This document shows positions 27,624 to 35,373 of a stretch of DNA of 35,373 nucleotides, one piece after another; position 1 is the stretch's first letter, and each line of letters begins with the position of its first letter. The position numbers were made by a program, and so were the translations under genes. The notes below the pieces were generated by a model. It ran no database searches and was not told the DNA's origin. It was given only the letters and a program-made list of their open reading frames with translations. This DNA is from Meiothermus rufus DSM 22234 (GTDB taxonomy: Bacteria > Deinococcota > Deinococci > Deinococcales > Thermaceae). The stretch is from positions 1 through 35,373 of the forward strand of contig NZ_AUHY01000029.1 in NCBI RefSeq assembly GCF_000423425.1, written 5' to 3'.

Positions 27624-28898
27624 ATGCTACTCAGATATGCCTATCGCCCCCCTGGAGAGGCCAGCCTGTGGGAAAGTTTCCTGCGTCGCCTCGAGGCCAC
27701 GATTCACATCGCCCGTATCCACCCGGCCACCATCCAGTACCTAATCCATCCCAAGCGCATGGTAGGGGTTTCGTTGCCGGTGGTGATGGATGATGGGTCG
27801 GTACGAAACTTTACCGCTTACCGGGTGATCCACAACATTGCCCGGGGGCCGGCCCTGGGAGGGGTGCGCTACCACCCCGAGGTGGGGCTGGGTCAGACCT
27901 GCGGCATGGCGGCCTGGATGACCCTAAAAGCCGCGGTCTTCGGCCTGCCCTTTGGGGGCTCGGCAGGAGGGGTGGCGGTGGACCGGCACCGGCTTTCCCG
28001 GCGGGAACTCGAGCGCCTTTCCCGTCGCTACGTCACCGAACTTATCGAGCTCATTGGCCCCGATGAGGACGTTTTGGCCCCCGATGTGGGCACCGATGCA
28101 GAGGTGATGGCCTGGTTCCAGGATACCTTCACCATGACCCGGGGTCAGACCAGCCTCAGCGCGGTGACCGGCAAGCCTCCCTCCCTGGGTGGGGTAGCGG
28201 TACGGGACGAGGGTGGGGGGCAGGGGCTGGTGTATGTTCTGGCCGACCTGGCCCGTGCCCGGGGGTGGCCCCTGGAGGGGGCCAGCCTCGCCATCCAGGG
28301 CTTCGGCCAGGTGGGCAGTGCGGTGGCCCGGTATGCGGTGCGCGAGGGCTTGAAGGTGGTGGCGGTCTCCACCAGCCGAGGGGGGGTCTACCACCCCGAG
28401 GGGCTGGATGTGGCCGCCCTGGAGGCCCACTACACCACCCATGGGCACCTGGAAGGCTTTCCCCAGGGCCGCTACCTCACCAATCCTGAGCTTCTGGCCC
28501 TGCCGGTGGACTACTTGGTTCCAGCGGCCATAGAGGGCGTCATCCATGAGCACAATGCCCGGCAGGTGGCGGCCCGGGTGGTCATCGAGGGGGCCAATGG
28601 GGCCATCACCCCCGAGGCTGAGTACCTGCTCAAGCTCCAGGGGGTTGAGATCGTGCCGGATATCCTGGCCAATGGGGGTGGCCTGGTGCTCTCCTATTTG
28701 GAGTGGGTGCAGGACCTTTCCATGCTTTTCTTCGAGGAAGGTGAGGTACAGCAAAAACTGCGGGATTTCGTTCACCAGAGCCTAGAAGCGGTGCTCGAGC
28801 GCGCCCGGCCCCTAGAGGGCGACCTACGGGCCGGAGCCTACGTGCTGGCCTTGGAGCGTATCAATGAAGCCAGTCGGTTGCGGGGGGTCTACCCCTGA
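27624..28898 (+). CDS. gdhA: Glutamate dehydrogenase-like regulatory subunit (non-catalytic)
   Basis: 424 residues, co-linear with GdhB next door. The Rossmann motif is kept ([12 protein letters not shown]), but two catalytic lysines are replaced: L78 in [10 protein letters not shown] (GdhB K79) and A114 in PFGGSAGGV (GdhB K115). K102 and D154 remain. In T. thermophilus, GdhA is the non-catalytic partner of GdhB and confers leucine activation; these changes fit that role. ATG 27624 with GGAGGT upstream is preferred to a frame extension that runs into uvrC. 11 bp before gdhB, same operon. Confidence 0.9.
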   Translation: MLLRYAYRPPGEASLWESFLRRLEATIHIARIHPATIQYLIHPKRMVGVSLPVVMDDGSVRNFTAYRVIHNIARGPALGGVRYHPEVGLGQTCGMAAWMTLKAAVFGLPFGGSAGGVAVDRHRLSRRELERLSRRYVTELIELIGPDEDVLAPDVGTDAEVMAWFQDTFTMTRGQTSLSAVTGKPPSLGGVAVRDEGGGQGLVYVLADLARARGWPLEGASLAIQGFGQVGSAVARYAVREGLKVVAVSTSRGGVYHPEGLDVAALEAHYTTHGHLEGFPQGRYLTNPELLALPVDYLVPAAIEGVIHEHNARQVAARVVIEGANGAITPEAEYLLKLQGVEIVPDILANGGGLVLSYLEWVQDLSMLFFEEGEVQQKLRDFVHQSLEAVLERARPLEGDLRAGAYVLALERINEASRLRGVYP

Positions 28899-28909
28899 AG
28901 AGGTGCCTT

Positions 28910-30187
28910 ATGAAATCGGAACCCCTTTCCTATCTTTGCGGCGAAAACACCGGCCCTTGGGAAATCTACCTGGCCCAGGTAGACCGCGTCACCCCTTATC
29001 TGGGCAAACTGGCCTTCTGGGTGGAAGACCTCAAGCGACCTAAGCGTATCCTGGTAGTGGATGTACCCGTGCAGATGGACGATGGCTCGGTAGCCCACTT
29101 CGAGGGCTACCGGGTACACCACAACACCTTCCGTGGACCGGCCAAAGGGGGGGTACGCTACCACCAGGAGGTCACCCTTTCCGAGGTGATGGCCCTGGCG
29201 GCCTGGATGACCATCAAGAACGCCGCGGTGGGCCTGCCCTATGGGGGCGGGAAGGGCGGGGTGCGGGTGGATCCGCGTAAGCTCTCCCCAGGCGAGCTCG
29301 AGCGCCTGACCCGCCGCTACACTTCGGAGATCGGCATCATCATCGGGCCAGATAAGGACATTCCCGCCCCCGATATGGGCACTGGGGCTCGAGAGATGGC
29401 CTGGATGATGGACACCTATTCCATGAACGTGGGCCGCACGGCCCCGGGAGTGGTTACCGGAAAGCCCATTGCCGTGGGCGGCTCCTTGGGGCGGCAGGAC
29501 GCTACCGGGCGAGGGGTCTTCGTGACCGCCGCAGCTACTGCGGAGAAGATCGGCCTTCCGGTGGAGGGCAGCCGGGTGGTGTTGCAGGGCTTCGGCAACG
29601 TGGGTAACGCTGCGGCCCGCATCTTTCACGATCATGGGGCCAAAGTGGTGGCTGTCTCCGATGTGACCGGGGCTATCCGCCACGATGGGGGCATCGACCC
29701 CTACGACCTCACCCAGTACGTGCGCCAGATGGGGGGGGTGCGCGGCTATCCCAAGGCCGAGGCCATTCCCCCGGCCGAGCTTTTGGCCACCCCTTGCGAG
29801 TTTTTGGTGCCGGCAGCCTTAGAGAAGCAGATTACCGAAGCCAACGCCTGGAAGCTCCAGTGCAAGATTGTGGCCGAGGGGGCCAACGGCCCCACCACCC
29901 CGGAAGCTGACGACATTTTGGCCGAGCGGGGCATTCTGGTTATCCCCGATGTCATCGCCAACGCGGGGGGGGTGACGGTTTCCTACTTCGAGTGGGTGCA
30001 GGACTTCAATAGCTTCTTCTGGACCGAGGAGGAGATCAACGCCCGCTTGGAACGCCTGATGCGCCAGTCCTTTGAGGCGGTCTGGCAGGTGGCCCAGGAC
30101 AAAAAGGTGACCCTGCGGACAGCGGCCTACATCGTGGCGGCTACCCGGGTGTTGGAGGCGCGGCACCTGCTGGGCCTGTACCCCTGA
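28910..30187 (+). CDS. gdhB: Glutamate dehydrogenase, catalytic subunit
   Basis: 425 residues with all catalytic residues: K79 ([10 protein letters not shown]), K103 (MTIKNAAVG), K115 (GGGKGGVRV) and D155 (PAPDMGT), plus [13 protein letters not shown] for the nucleotide. It interconverts glutamate with 2-oxoglutarate and ammonia. GdhA upstream is expected to form a mixed hexamer with it. GAAGAGG ribosome site before ATG 28910. Coenzyme choice (NAD or NADP) is not decided here. Confidence 0.95.
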   Translation: MKSEPLSYLCGENTGPWEIYLAQVDRVTPYLGKLAFWVEDLKRPKRILVVDVPVQMDDGSVAHFEGYRVHHNTFRGPAKGGVRYHQEVTLSEVMALAAWMTIKNAAVGLPYGGGKGGVRVDPRKLSPGELERLTRRYTSEIGIIIGPDKDIPAPDMGTGAREMAWMMDTYSMNVGRTAPGVVTGKPIAVGGSLGRQDATGRGVFVTAAATAEKIGLPVEGSRVVLQGFGNVGNAAARIFHDHGAKVVAVSDVTGAIRHDGGIDPYDLTQYVRQMGGVRGYPKAEAIPPAELLATPCEFLVPAALEKQITEANAWKLQCKIVAEGANGPTTPEADDILAERGILVIPDVIANAGGVTVSYFEWVQDFNSFFWTEEEINARLERLMRQSFEAVWQVAQDKKVTLRTAAYIVAATRVLEARHLLGLYP

Positions 30188-30226
30188 ACTTTAGCCCCTT
30201 TCACCCACGTCCTGGGCCACAGGGCG

Positions 30227-30232
30227 TATGCT
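30227..30232 (+). promoter_or_regulatory. Leaderless-type -10 box of the acetyltransferase gene
   Basis: TATGCT, 6 bases (GGAGGT), GTG 30239. The GGAGG here is too near the GTG to act as a normal ribosome site. Confidence 0.45.
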
Positions 30233-30238
30233 GGAGGT

Positions 30239-30805
30239 GTGACACTCGGCAAGACCTGGCCCCGCCACGGCAAAGTCACCCTCAAGCCTTTTACCGAACC
30301 CTTGAGCGAGATGGAGTGGCGCCGCTTTTACGAGTGTTTCCGCGACCCCGAGATTGCCGAGTGGAACGGTAGCCGTCCTTTGCGGATGCCCCTTTGGCTC
30401 TTCAAGCGGGTGGTTCTGGGCGAGGTCAGCCGGGGCGACCGGGTGGGTTTCGGCATCCTGGACGAGGTGGGGGAGTGGCTGGGGACGATTGAGTTATATG
30501 AGCTAACCCCCAGCGAGGCTACCTTAGGCATCCTCATCGGGGCTAAAGACCGCTGGGGCCAGGGGTACGGCACCGATGCGGTGCGGGCAGTGCTGGAGTA
30601 TGCCTTTCAAACCTTGCGGCTAAACAAAGTTAAGCTACGCACCTACAAGCATAACCAGCGGGCCCGCCGGGCTTTTGAGAAAGCCGGGTTTCACTATGTG
30701 GAAAACCCACCCCCTCCAGGCCCCCGCTTCCACTTTGGCCTAGCGCCTAAAAACGAGTTCATCCCTATGGAAATCACCCGCGAAGACTGGTTGCGGGCTA
30801 GCTGA
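30239..30805 (+). CDS. GNAT-family N-acetyltransferase
   Basis: 188 residues with the acetyl-CoA-binding core of GNAT proteins of the RimJ/RimL type: LGILIGAKDRWGQGYGTDAVRAVL (A motif with the QGYGTDA loop) and the following YAFQTLRLNKVKLRTYKHNQRARRAFEKAGF. The acceptor could be a ribosomal protein N-terminus, an antibiotic or a small amine; sequence does not say. GTG start at 30239; ends 8 bp inside the convergent polyprenyl synthase gene. Confidence 0.85.
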   Translation: MTLGKTWPRHGKVTLKPFTEPLSEMEWRRFYECFRDPEIAEWNGSRPLRMPLWLFKRVVLGEVSRGDRVGFGILDEVGEWLGTIELYELTPSEATLGILIGAKDRWGQGYGTDAVRAVLEYAFQTLRLNKVKLRTYKHNQRARRAFEKAGFHYVENPPPPGPRFHFGLAPKNEFIPMEITREDWLRAS

Positions 30806-31757
30806 GGCGCACCAGCTCGCGCCGGGCTAGGGTCGCCAGGGCCTCGCGGTAGGGGGAGGGGGGCAGGGTTTTGAGGGCGGCGATGGCCGCTTCGACCCGC
30901 TCTTGGATAGCCTGGGTGATCTCAACGTGGGCCCCCGAGACCACCGCCAGCTCTTGTAGGCGGGCAATGTCACCGGCTTGGCTGGCCCTGCGCTTGAAGA
31001 TAGCCCCCACTTCGTCGGGATAGGCCTCCAGAAGCCGCAGGGTGATGCGGGTGACCTTGCCTTCCCGCACGTCGCCCCCCGCCGGCTTGCCGAGCACCTC
31101 AGGGTGGCCCATCAGGTCCAGGTAGTCGTCGCGCATCTGGAAGGCTTGGCCATAGAGCTGGCCAAAGCGGGCCAGGGCCTCTCGCTCCCGTGGAGGGGCC
31201 TCTCCCAGCACCGCTGCCCCCTCGCAGGCCAGGCGCATGACCGAGGCGGTCTTCCCATCGATGATGCGCTCGTAGTTTTCCAGGGAATGCTCGCCCAGGG
31301 CAGCCGCCTGAAACTGCAAGACCTCCGCCTCGGAAAGCTCTCGGGCAGCCTCGGCAAACATGGCCACCAACTCCATCCGGCCTGTCTGGGCCAGCAACGC
31401 CATGAGCCTCGAGAGCAGGTAGTCGCCCGAGAGCACCGAGACCGCGTTGCCGTACTTGCGAAAGGCGGCCTCTTTTCCCCGGCGGGTTTCGGCATCGTCG
31501 ATCAGGTCGTCGTGCAGAAGCGAGGCCGAGTGCAGTAGCTCCACGGCCAAAGCCAGTTCCATGGCCCCCGGCACCCCACCTAAGGCCTGGCTCGCCAGAA
31601 AGACCAGCCGGGGTCGCACCCGCTTGCCCCCGGCGGTGACCAGGTCTTCTTCAATGAGTTGGATGAACATCACCTCCGACCGCACCACCTCCCGCAAGCG
31701 GTCTTCGAAAGCCTGGAGCTGGGTATCTAGGTCGAAGGTGAAGTCCTTAATGCTCAT
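30798..31757 (-). CDS. Trans-polyprenyl diphosphate synthase
   Basis: 319 residues. First aspartate-rich motif LLHDDLIDDA and second QMRDDYLDLMG, with GGKRVRPRL at the allylic-substrate site. This is the long-chain trans-prenyltransferase family (hepta/octaprenyl), making the side chain of menaquinone; chain length is not read from sequence. Leaderless-type TATCAT box 6 bases before ATG 31757. It complements the cis enzyme UppS at 6540. Confidence 0.92.
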   Translation of the reverse strand: MSIKDFTFDLDTQLQAFEDRLREVVRSEVMFIQLIEEDLVTAGGKRVRPRLVFLASQALGGVPGAMELALAVELLHSASLLHDDLIDDAETRRGKEAAFRKYGNAVSVLSGDYLLSRLMALLAQTGRMELVAMFAEAARELSEAEVLQFQAAALGEHSLENYERIIDGKTASVMRLACEGAAVLGEAPPREREALARFGQLYGQAFQMRDDYLDLMGHPEVLGKPAGGDVREGKVTRITLRLLEAYPDEVGAIFKRRASQAGDIARLQELAVVSGAHVEITQAIQERVEAAIAALKTLPPSPYREALATLARRELVRLS

Positions 31758-31763
31758 GCCACT

Positions 31764-31769
31764 ATGATA
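31764..31769 (-). promoter_or_regulatory. Leaderless-type -10 box of the polyprenyl synthase gene
   Basis: TATCAT, 6 bases (AGTGGC), ATG 31757. It lies directly after the lipoprotein operon terminator. Confidence 0.45.
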
Positions 31770-31772
31770 TTC

Positions 31773-31794
31773 AAAACCACTCCAAAGAGAGTGG
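31773..31794 (-). terminator. Intrinsic terminator of the TPR-SPOR-rex-lipoprotein operon
   Basis: CCACTC/GAGTGG 6-bp stem with 6-base loop followed by TTTT on the minus strand, 30 bp after the lipoprotein stop. Confidence 0.6.
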
Positions 31795-31823
31795 GTTAGG
31801 GCTGCAATAGTGCCGCCTGGGGT

Positions 31824-32222
31824 CTAACGATTGATGAGGTGCGGCGCGGGTAGGTTGACCACCCGCACGCTGCCATTCAGGCTCATAGCCTCGTAGCCGG
31901 TAATGGAGAGCGGGCCAGGGTTGGCGGCAAAGGTCAGCGTCCGGAGGATTTTGGGGCAGTCGTCGGGCAGGGTGGAGGCCGGGCACTCGGGGACGCTGAG
32001 GCCGGGGAGCTCGTTTGGCGGGCCTGAGAGCAGTAGGCGGGTGATTTGCGCAGAGGGACTGCCTGGGTAGGGTTGTACCTCGAACTCGATGGTATATCCA
32101 CTGCTGGTTGGGCCAGAGAATGTGTTGTTGAAGCGCACAGTGGGTATGCCAAAGTCGGTCACGAAGTTGCCGCATCCCGCCAGCATAAGGGCCGCCGCCA
32201 TCAAGGGGATAAGCTTTTTCAT
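31824..32222 (-). CDS. Small lipoprotein, function unknown
   Basis: 132 residues with a lipoprotein signal: MKKLIPLMAAALMLAGC, lipobox LAGC with the modified cysteine at 17. The mature part is beta-rich in appearance with two further cysteines (VPECPAS, DDCPKI) that may pair. No family recognised. Its start overlaps the rex stop by 4 bases (ATGA). Confidence 0.7.
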   Translation of the reverse strand: MKKLIPLMAAALMLAGCGNFVTDFGIPTVRFNNTFSGPTSSGYTIEFEVQPYPGSPSAQITRLLLSGPPNELPGLSVPECPASTLPDDCPKILRTLTFAANPGPLSITGYEAMSLNGSVRVVNLPAPHLINR

Positions 32223-32860
32223 CCGATCATCTCCTCCCTAAGTTTGGGGTTGAGTACGAAGAACGAGAGCCGGCTAAGCCCGGCCAGAAAATCTACGTTT
32301 TCCACCGCGACCTCCTTGGGCACCTCTAGCACGATTGGGGCAAAGTTCAGGATGCCCTTTATCCCCGACTCTACCAGGCGGTTGGCCACCGCTTGGGCCG
32401 AATCAGCGGGAACGGCCAGGAGGCCGAACTCGATGCGCCTTTCCGCCACCGCCCGGGGCAGGTTTTCCATGCTTTCTACGGCTAGGCCGTGAAAGGTGAG
32501 GCCTAGCTTGGCCGGGTCGTGGTCGAATAGCCCTCGTAGCTCAAAGATTTCGCTAAAGCCAGGGTAGTCGGCAATAGCCTGGCCCAGCCGGCCCATGCCC
32601 ACGATGCACAGGCCCCAGCGTCGGTTGAGCCCGAGGATTTGCCGCAGCTCCCGGCGTAGCACCTGCACCGTGTAGCCCACCCCCCGGGTGCCGTAGCTGC
32701 CGAAGTAGGAGAGGTCCTTGCGCACCTGGAAGGCGGTCACCTGGGCCTCCTCGGCGAGCTGCTCGGAGGAGGTGCGGTTTATGCCGCGGGCCTCGAGGTC
32801 CTCCAGAATCCGCAGGTAGGTGACCAGGCGGGAGATGGCGGCGCTAGGAACTTTGGCCAT
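32219..32860 (-). CDS. rex: Redox-sensing transcriptional repressor Rex
   Basis: 213 residues. N-terminal winged helix (about 1-75) containing INRTSSEQLAEEAQVTAFQV followed by RKDLSYFGSYG, the Rex hallmark. Rossmann domain from about 83 with IVGMGRLGQA. Rex binds DNA when NADH/NAD+ is low and releases it when NADH rises. Its start codon directly follows the SPOR gene stop (TAAATG), so it is expressed with envelope genes, and it overlaps the lipoprotein gene. A possible target is the pckG promoter in this window. Confidence 0.94.
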   Translation of the reverse strand: MAKVPSAAISRLVTYLRILEDLEARGINRTSSEQLAEEAQVTAFQVRKDLSYFGSYGTRGVGYTVQVLRRELRQILGLNRRWGLCIVGMGRLGQAIADYPGFSEIFELRGLFDHDPAKLGLTFHGLAVESMENLPRAVAERRIEFGLLAVPADSAQAVANRLVESGIKGILNFAPIVLEVPKEVAVENVDFLAGLSRLSFFVLNPKLREEMIG

Positions 32861-33697
32861 TTAGCGTACCTCCAGCACCTCGAGGCCCAGCGCCTTTAGG
32901 GCCTGGGCCGCAGGGGCGGTATCCTCGAATGGCCCGACCCGCACCTTGAGCAACCCCCCTTCCTCCAAGAGCACCACCGGGTAGCCAGCCTGCCGCACTG
33001 CGTCAATCACCGGCTGGGCGCTTTGCGCGTTGCGGAAGGCCCCTACCTGTAAGAAGCGCCCAGCTCCTCGGGTTTCTGGGGGGCTAGCGGGCATGCGGGC
33101 CACCAGGGGCTGGTAGGCCCCCAGGGTGCTGGCGATGGCCTGGGCCCGGGCCTGGTTCTGGTAGGGCCCTACCCAGACCCGGGTGAAATTGCCGGCGGGC
33201 TCGAGGCCGACCGGGTAGCCCTGCTGGCGCAGGCTGGCCGCTAAGCGTTCCGCGTTTTCCTGGTTGCCAAACGAGCCGACCATCACCCGCCACTCCCCCC
33301 CGGCATCGGCGCGCAAGACGGGCCGCTCGCTCCGGGCTGCGGGGGTTGGGGTGGGACGGGCCGGTTCAGTCGGCTTTTCCGCAATTTTAGGGGGGGCCGG
33401 TACAGGCTTGCTGGCGGGCGCCTGGGGCACCGGCAAGACCGTGACCACGGGTTCAGCTTGGGTAGGCGATGAGGGGGGTGGTTCGGGTTTAGGCTCAGGC
33501 TGGATTGAAGGGATGGCTTGAGATTCGGACTGAGGTGAAGTAGGGGACTGGGTTTGGGGCGGGAGGGTGGTGGGCGGCTTCCCCCTCGAGGCCTCAAAAG
33601 GGTTGACCCCCGTTAGAAAAAACACCACCCCAGCCATAATCACCGCCACCAGGAGAAAGATGAGCGCGTCTAGCCAGTTTGTCCTAAGCCAACCCAT
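32861..33697 (-). CDS. SPOR-domain membrane-anchored protein
   Basis: 278 residues: one transmembrane segment near 9-30 (LDALIFLLVAVIMAGVVFF), a long proline-rich spacer (about 40-125), then two SPOR domains (about 134-205, EWRVMVGSFGNQENAERLA onwards; and 213-277, GRFLQVGAFRNAQSA onwards). SPOR domains bind denuded peptidoglycan at division septa. It lies just after the TPR gene (9 bp) and just before rex. Confidence 0.88.
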   Translation of the reverse strand: MGWLRTNWLDALIFLLVAVIMAGVVFFLTGVNPFEASRGKPPTTLPPQTQSPTSPQSESQAIPSIQPEPKPEPPPSSPTQAEPVVTVLPVPQAPASKPVPAPPKIAEKPTEPARPTPTPAARSERPVLRADAGGEWRVMVGSFGNQENAERLAASLRQQGYPVGLEPAGNFTRVWVGPYQNQARAQAIASTLGAYQPLVARMPASPPETRGAGRFLQVGAFRNAQSAQPVIDAVRQAGYPVVLLEEGGLLKVRVGPFEDTAPAAQALKALGLEVLEVR

Positions 33698-33703
33698 GCT
33701 ATC

Positions 33704-33709
33704 AATCTA
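33704..33709 (-). promoter_or_regulatory. Possible internal leaderless-type -10 box before the SPOR gene
   Basis: TAGATT (containing the TPR gene stop TAG), 6 bases, ATG 33697. It may be coincidental because the genes are adjacent, but no ribosome site is visible. Confidence 0.3.
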
Positions 33710-35140
33710 CCGCAACAGCTCGCGCGCGGGTGCATAGCCCAAGTCGGCGGAGCGCTGCCAAGCCCGGCGGGCCTCAGCGGTACGGCCCAGCGAGCGCAGG
33801 GTGAGGCCTAGGTTGTACCAGGCCACCGCGTTGCGGCTGTCTAGGGCCACCGCTTGGGAAAGTACCCGCTCGGCATCGGAGTAGCGGCCTGCCGAGTAGA
33901 GCGCCGCACCCAGATTGGCCGCGGTGGAAGCGCTGGGGGCTAGGGCCTGGGCCTTTTCCAGCGAATCAATGGCCGCGGTATAGTCCCTTAGATTGAACTG
34001 CGATACGCCCAAGAAGAACCAGGCCTCGGCGCTATCGGGCTTTTGCTGGGCTACTTGGCTTAAGACTTCTACGGCCTCGGCATAACGGCGCTGGGTGTAG
34101 GCCGCTTTGCCCTGCAGCAAAAGGGCTTCCAACCGGTCGGCCCCCTGGCTGGATCGGGCGGCCAATGCCGCGAAACGGCCTGCCTCCGCGGCCTGGCCTA
34201 GGCGGTCGTAGGTGGTGGCTAACCCCAGCAGTACCCGGGGTTCGTCGGGGTTTTGCGCGTAGGCATTCTGGAAGGACTCTAGGGCACCCCTGGTGTTGCC
34301 CTCGCGCAAGCGGGCTAACCCCAGGTTGTAGTGGGCGGCCCATAGCTTGGGGTCAAGGCGGACGGCTTCTTGCAGCGAGGCCAGCTGCTCGCGGCCCTGC
34401 TGCAGGCTGGACTTCTTGAGCAGAAGCTGGGCCCGGCTGGCGTTGTCCCTAACGGCCTCTAGCCCCCGATCCAGTTCGCGCAGGGCTCGCTGGGGTAGCC
34501 CCTGGGCCACGTAGATATCGGCAATCTGAGCGATGGCCTGGACGTTGGCAGGGTCGTTGTTCAGAATTTGGTAGAGCGCCGGTAGGGCCTCGAGGGGCTT
34601 ATTCGCCCGCACCAGGCTATCGGCCAGCAAAGCGGTGAGCTCAGCATCGCCGGGGGCTTTTTCCAGACCCTTGCGCGCGGCGGCAGCGGCGGCCTCGTGC
34701 TGTCCCTGGGTGCGCAGCGCCTTGACCTGCCCCACATAAGCAGGCTTTAGATCGGCTATGCCCAGGTTGGCTTTTTCCCCTACCTCGATGGCTCGAGCGA
34801 AGGCCTGGGCGGCTTCGGCGGCCTGGCCTTGGCGGTCGCGCACCACCCCTAGGTTGAACCAGCCCTCGAAGCGGTTGGGGTCTAGCACGGTAAGCTGAGT
34901 GAACTCGAAAGCCGCCCCGCGCAGGTCGCCCAGGCGGTAGAGGGCTAGGCCCAGGCCAAAATGGGCGCTGTAGTTGGTGAAGTCGCGGGCGATGACGGCT
35001 TCAAAGCCCTGCACCGCTTCGTTTAGGCGCCCGGCCTCGAGGGCGGCCTGGGCTTGCTGTAGGGTTTGCTGCACCGCAGGGGCTGGCTGCGCCCAGCCCA
35101 GAGCGAGGAGCAGAAGCGCCGCACACAAAAGTTGTTTCAT
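33707..35140 (-). CDS. Secreted tetratricopeptide-repeat protein
   Basis: 477 residues: signal peptide about 1-22 (MKQLLCAALLLLALGWAQPAPA), then repeated TPR units of about 34 residues over nearly the whole length, with NLGVVRDRQG, YNLGLARLREGN, FLGVSQFNLRD and YNLGLTLRSLGRT as recognisable units. It is a protein-interaction scaffold in the periplasm or on the envelope. First gene of the operon with SPOR, rex and the lipoprotein. AAGGAG ribosome site before the ATG. Confidence 0.88.
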   Translation of the reverse strand: MKQLLCAALLLLALGWAQPAPAVQQTLQQAQAALEAGRLNEAVQGFEAVIARDFTNYSAHFGLGLALYRLGDLRGAAFEFTQLTVLDPNRFEGWFNLGVVRDRQGQAAEAAQAFARAIEVGEKANLGIADLKPAYVGQVKALRTQGQHEAAAAAARKGLEKAPGDAELTALLADSLVRANKPLEALPALYQILNNDPANVQAIAQIADIYVAQGLPQRALRELDRGLEAVRDNASRAQLLLKKSSLQQGREQLASLQEAVRLDPKLWAAHYNLGLARLREGNTRGALESFQNAYAQNPDEPRVLLGLATTYDRLGQAAEAGRFAALAARSSQGADRLEALLLQGKAAYTQRRYAEAVEVLSQVAQQKPDSAEAWFFLGVSQFNLRDYTAAIDSLEKAQALAPSASTAANLGAALYSAGRYSDAERVLSQAVALDSRNAVAWYNLGLTLRSLGRTAEARRAWQRSADLGYAPARELLR

Positions 35141-35234
35141 AGCGTCTCCTTCAGATTATTCCTCATCTTGCGGCCCATTGTAGCACGCAAGGAGCTCACA
35201 TCAGCGGCAAATGCACGGTATCTGAACCCGGACA
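35141..35234. promoter_or_regulatory. Leader and probable promoter of the TPR-SPOR-rex operon
   Basis: On the minus strand a -10 box TACAAT (35182-35177) lies about 36 bp before the start codon, giving a short leader with AAGGAG. No good -35 at 17 bp. Nothing else is seen before the IS. Confidence 0.4.
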
Positions 35235-35249
35235 AACACATGTGAGACT
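35235..35249. repeat. Left terminal inverted repeat of a second IS481-like copy
   Basis: AACACATGTGAGACT, exact reverse complement of 278-292. It marks the left end of the element whose transposase begins at 35300. Confidence 0.7.
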
Positions 35250-35268
35250 CTAAGCTGGGATAAAAAGA

Positions 35269-35297
35269 GGGGAACCAACCAAGAAAGGAGGTTCCCC
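35269..35297 (+). repeat. Inverted repeat overlapping the transposase ribosome site
   Basis: GGGGAACC (35269-35276) and GGTTCCCC (35290-35297) are perfect arms. The ribosome site AAAGGAGG (35284-35291) runs into the second arm, so the hairpin could limit translation of the transposase. Confidence 0.45.
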
Positions 35298-35299
35298 AG

Positions 35300-35373
35300 G
35301 TGCAGTTTACCACCGTTGGCCGAGAGATATGGCAAGGCGCTAGACAAGCACAGAGGCTGGCCGAGGCCAAAGC
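35300..35373 (+). CDS. IS481-type transposase, N-terminal part (3' end outside window)
   Basis: GTG start at 35300 (VQFTTVGREIWQGARQ as written) with AAAGGAGG upstream; the frame remains open to the window end. Too short for full classification, but the shared terminal repeat and orientation indicate the same IS as at 1-294. Confidence 0.6.
   Translation, partial: MQFTTVGREIWQGARQAQRLAEAK

Overview
The window reads as chromosomal DNA from a Thermaceae bacterium, most likely Meiothermus or a close relative. The reasons are moderately high GC, best-remembered protein similarity to Thermus/Deinococcus families (near gap-free agreement of the aspartate aminotransferase with the T. thermophilus enzyme; a tandem glutamate dehydrogenase pair of the Thermus GdhA/GdhB kind), and many start codons lying 6-7 bases after a TANNNT box, the leaderless style described in Deinococcus-Thermus. 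The genus call is from memory of the families, not from a search.

Layout. 1-294 is the 3' end of an IS481-type transposase, and 35300-35373 is the 5' end of what looks like another copy; a 15-base sequence is shared in inverted orientation at the two element ends. Next to the left copy is a TnpB-only IS200/IS605-type element (370-1567) whose right end abuts, and apparently supplies the stop codon of, an ABC-transporter ATPase gene (2559-1564). From there on the DNA is dense housekeeping chromosome: a DUF402 protein, aspartate aminotransferase, an M20 peptidase-like hydrolase, a LuxR-type response regulator, an SMR transporter, isoprenyl transferase UppS, a secreted trypsin-like protease broken by two -1 frameshifts, and phosphopentomutase.

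10274-13421 is an NAD salvage operon (nrtR, NMN adenylyltransferase-Nudix fusion, nicotinamide phosphoribosyltransferase) with a good promoter and an inverted repeat around its -35. It is divergent from a type III glutamine synthetase. Then come GTP-dependent PEP carboxykinase, a nitrilase-family hydrolase with two small membrane proteins, homoserine dehydrogenase and threonine synthase, and the riboflavin genes: an FMN riboswitch before ribD-ribE-ribBA, with ribH divergent and outside riboswitch control.

The right third holds uvrC, the gdhA-gdhB pair (GdhA lacks two catalytic lysines, as expected for a regulatory subunit), a GNAT acetyltransferase, a polyprenyl diphosphate synthase, and an operon of TPR protein, SPOR protein, the redox repressor Rex and a lipoprotein. 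Functionally the window joins nitrogen assimilation (glnN, gdhAB, aspC), cofactor supply (NAD, FMN), redox sensing (Rex, NrtR) and envelope lipid carriers (uppS, polyprenyl synthase). I see no rRNA, tRNA or CRISPR array, and no obviously novel multi-gene defence or biosynthetic system. The most unusual signals are regulatory (leaderless promoters, the NrtR-type operator, riboswitch architecture) and the transposon-gene junction at 1560.
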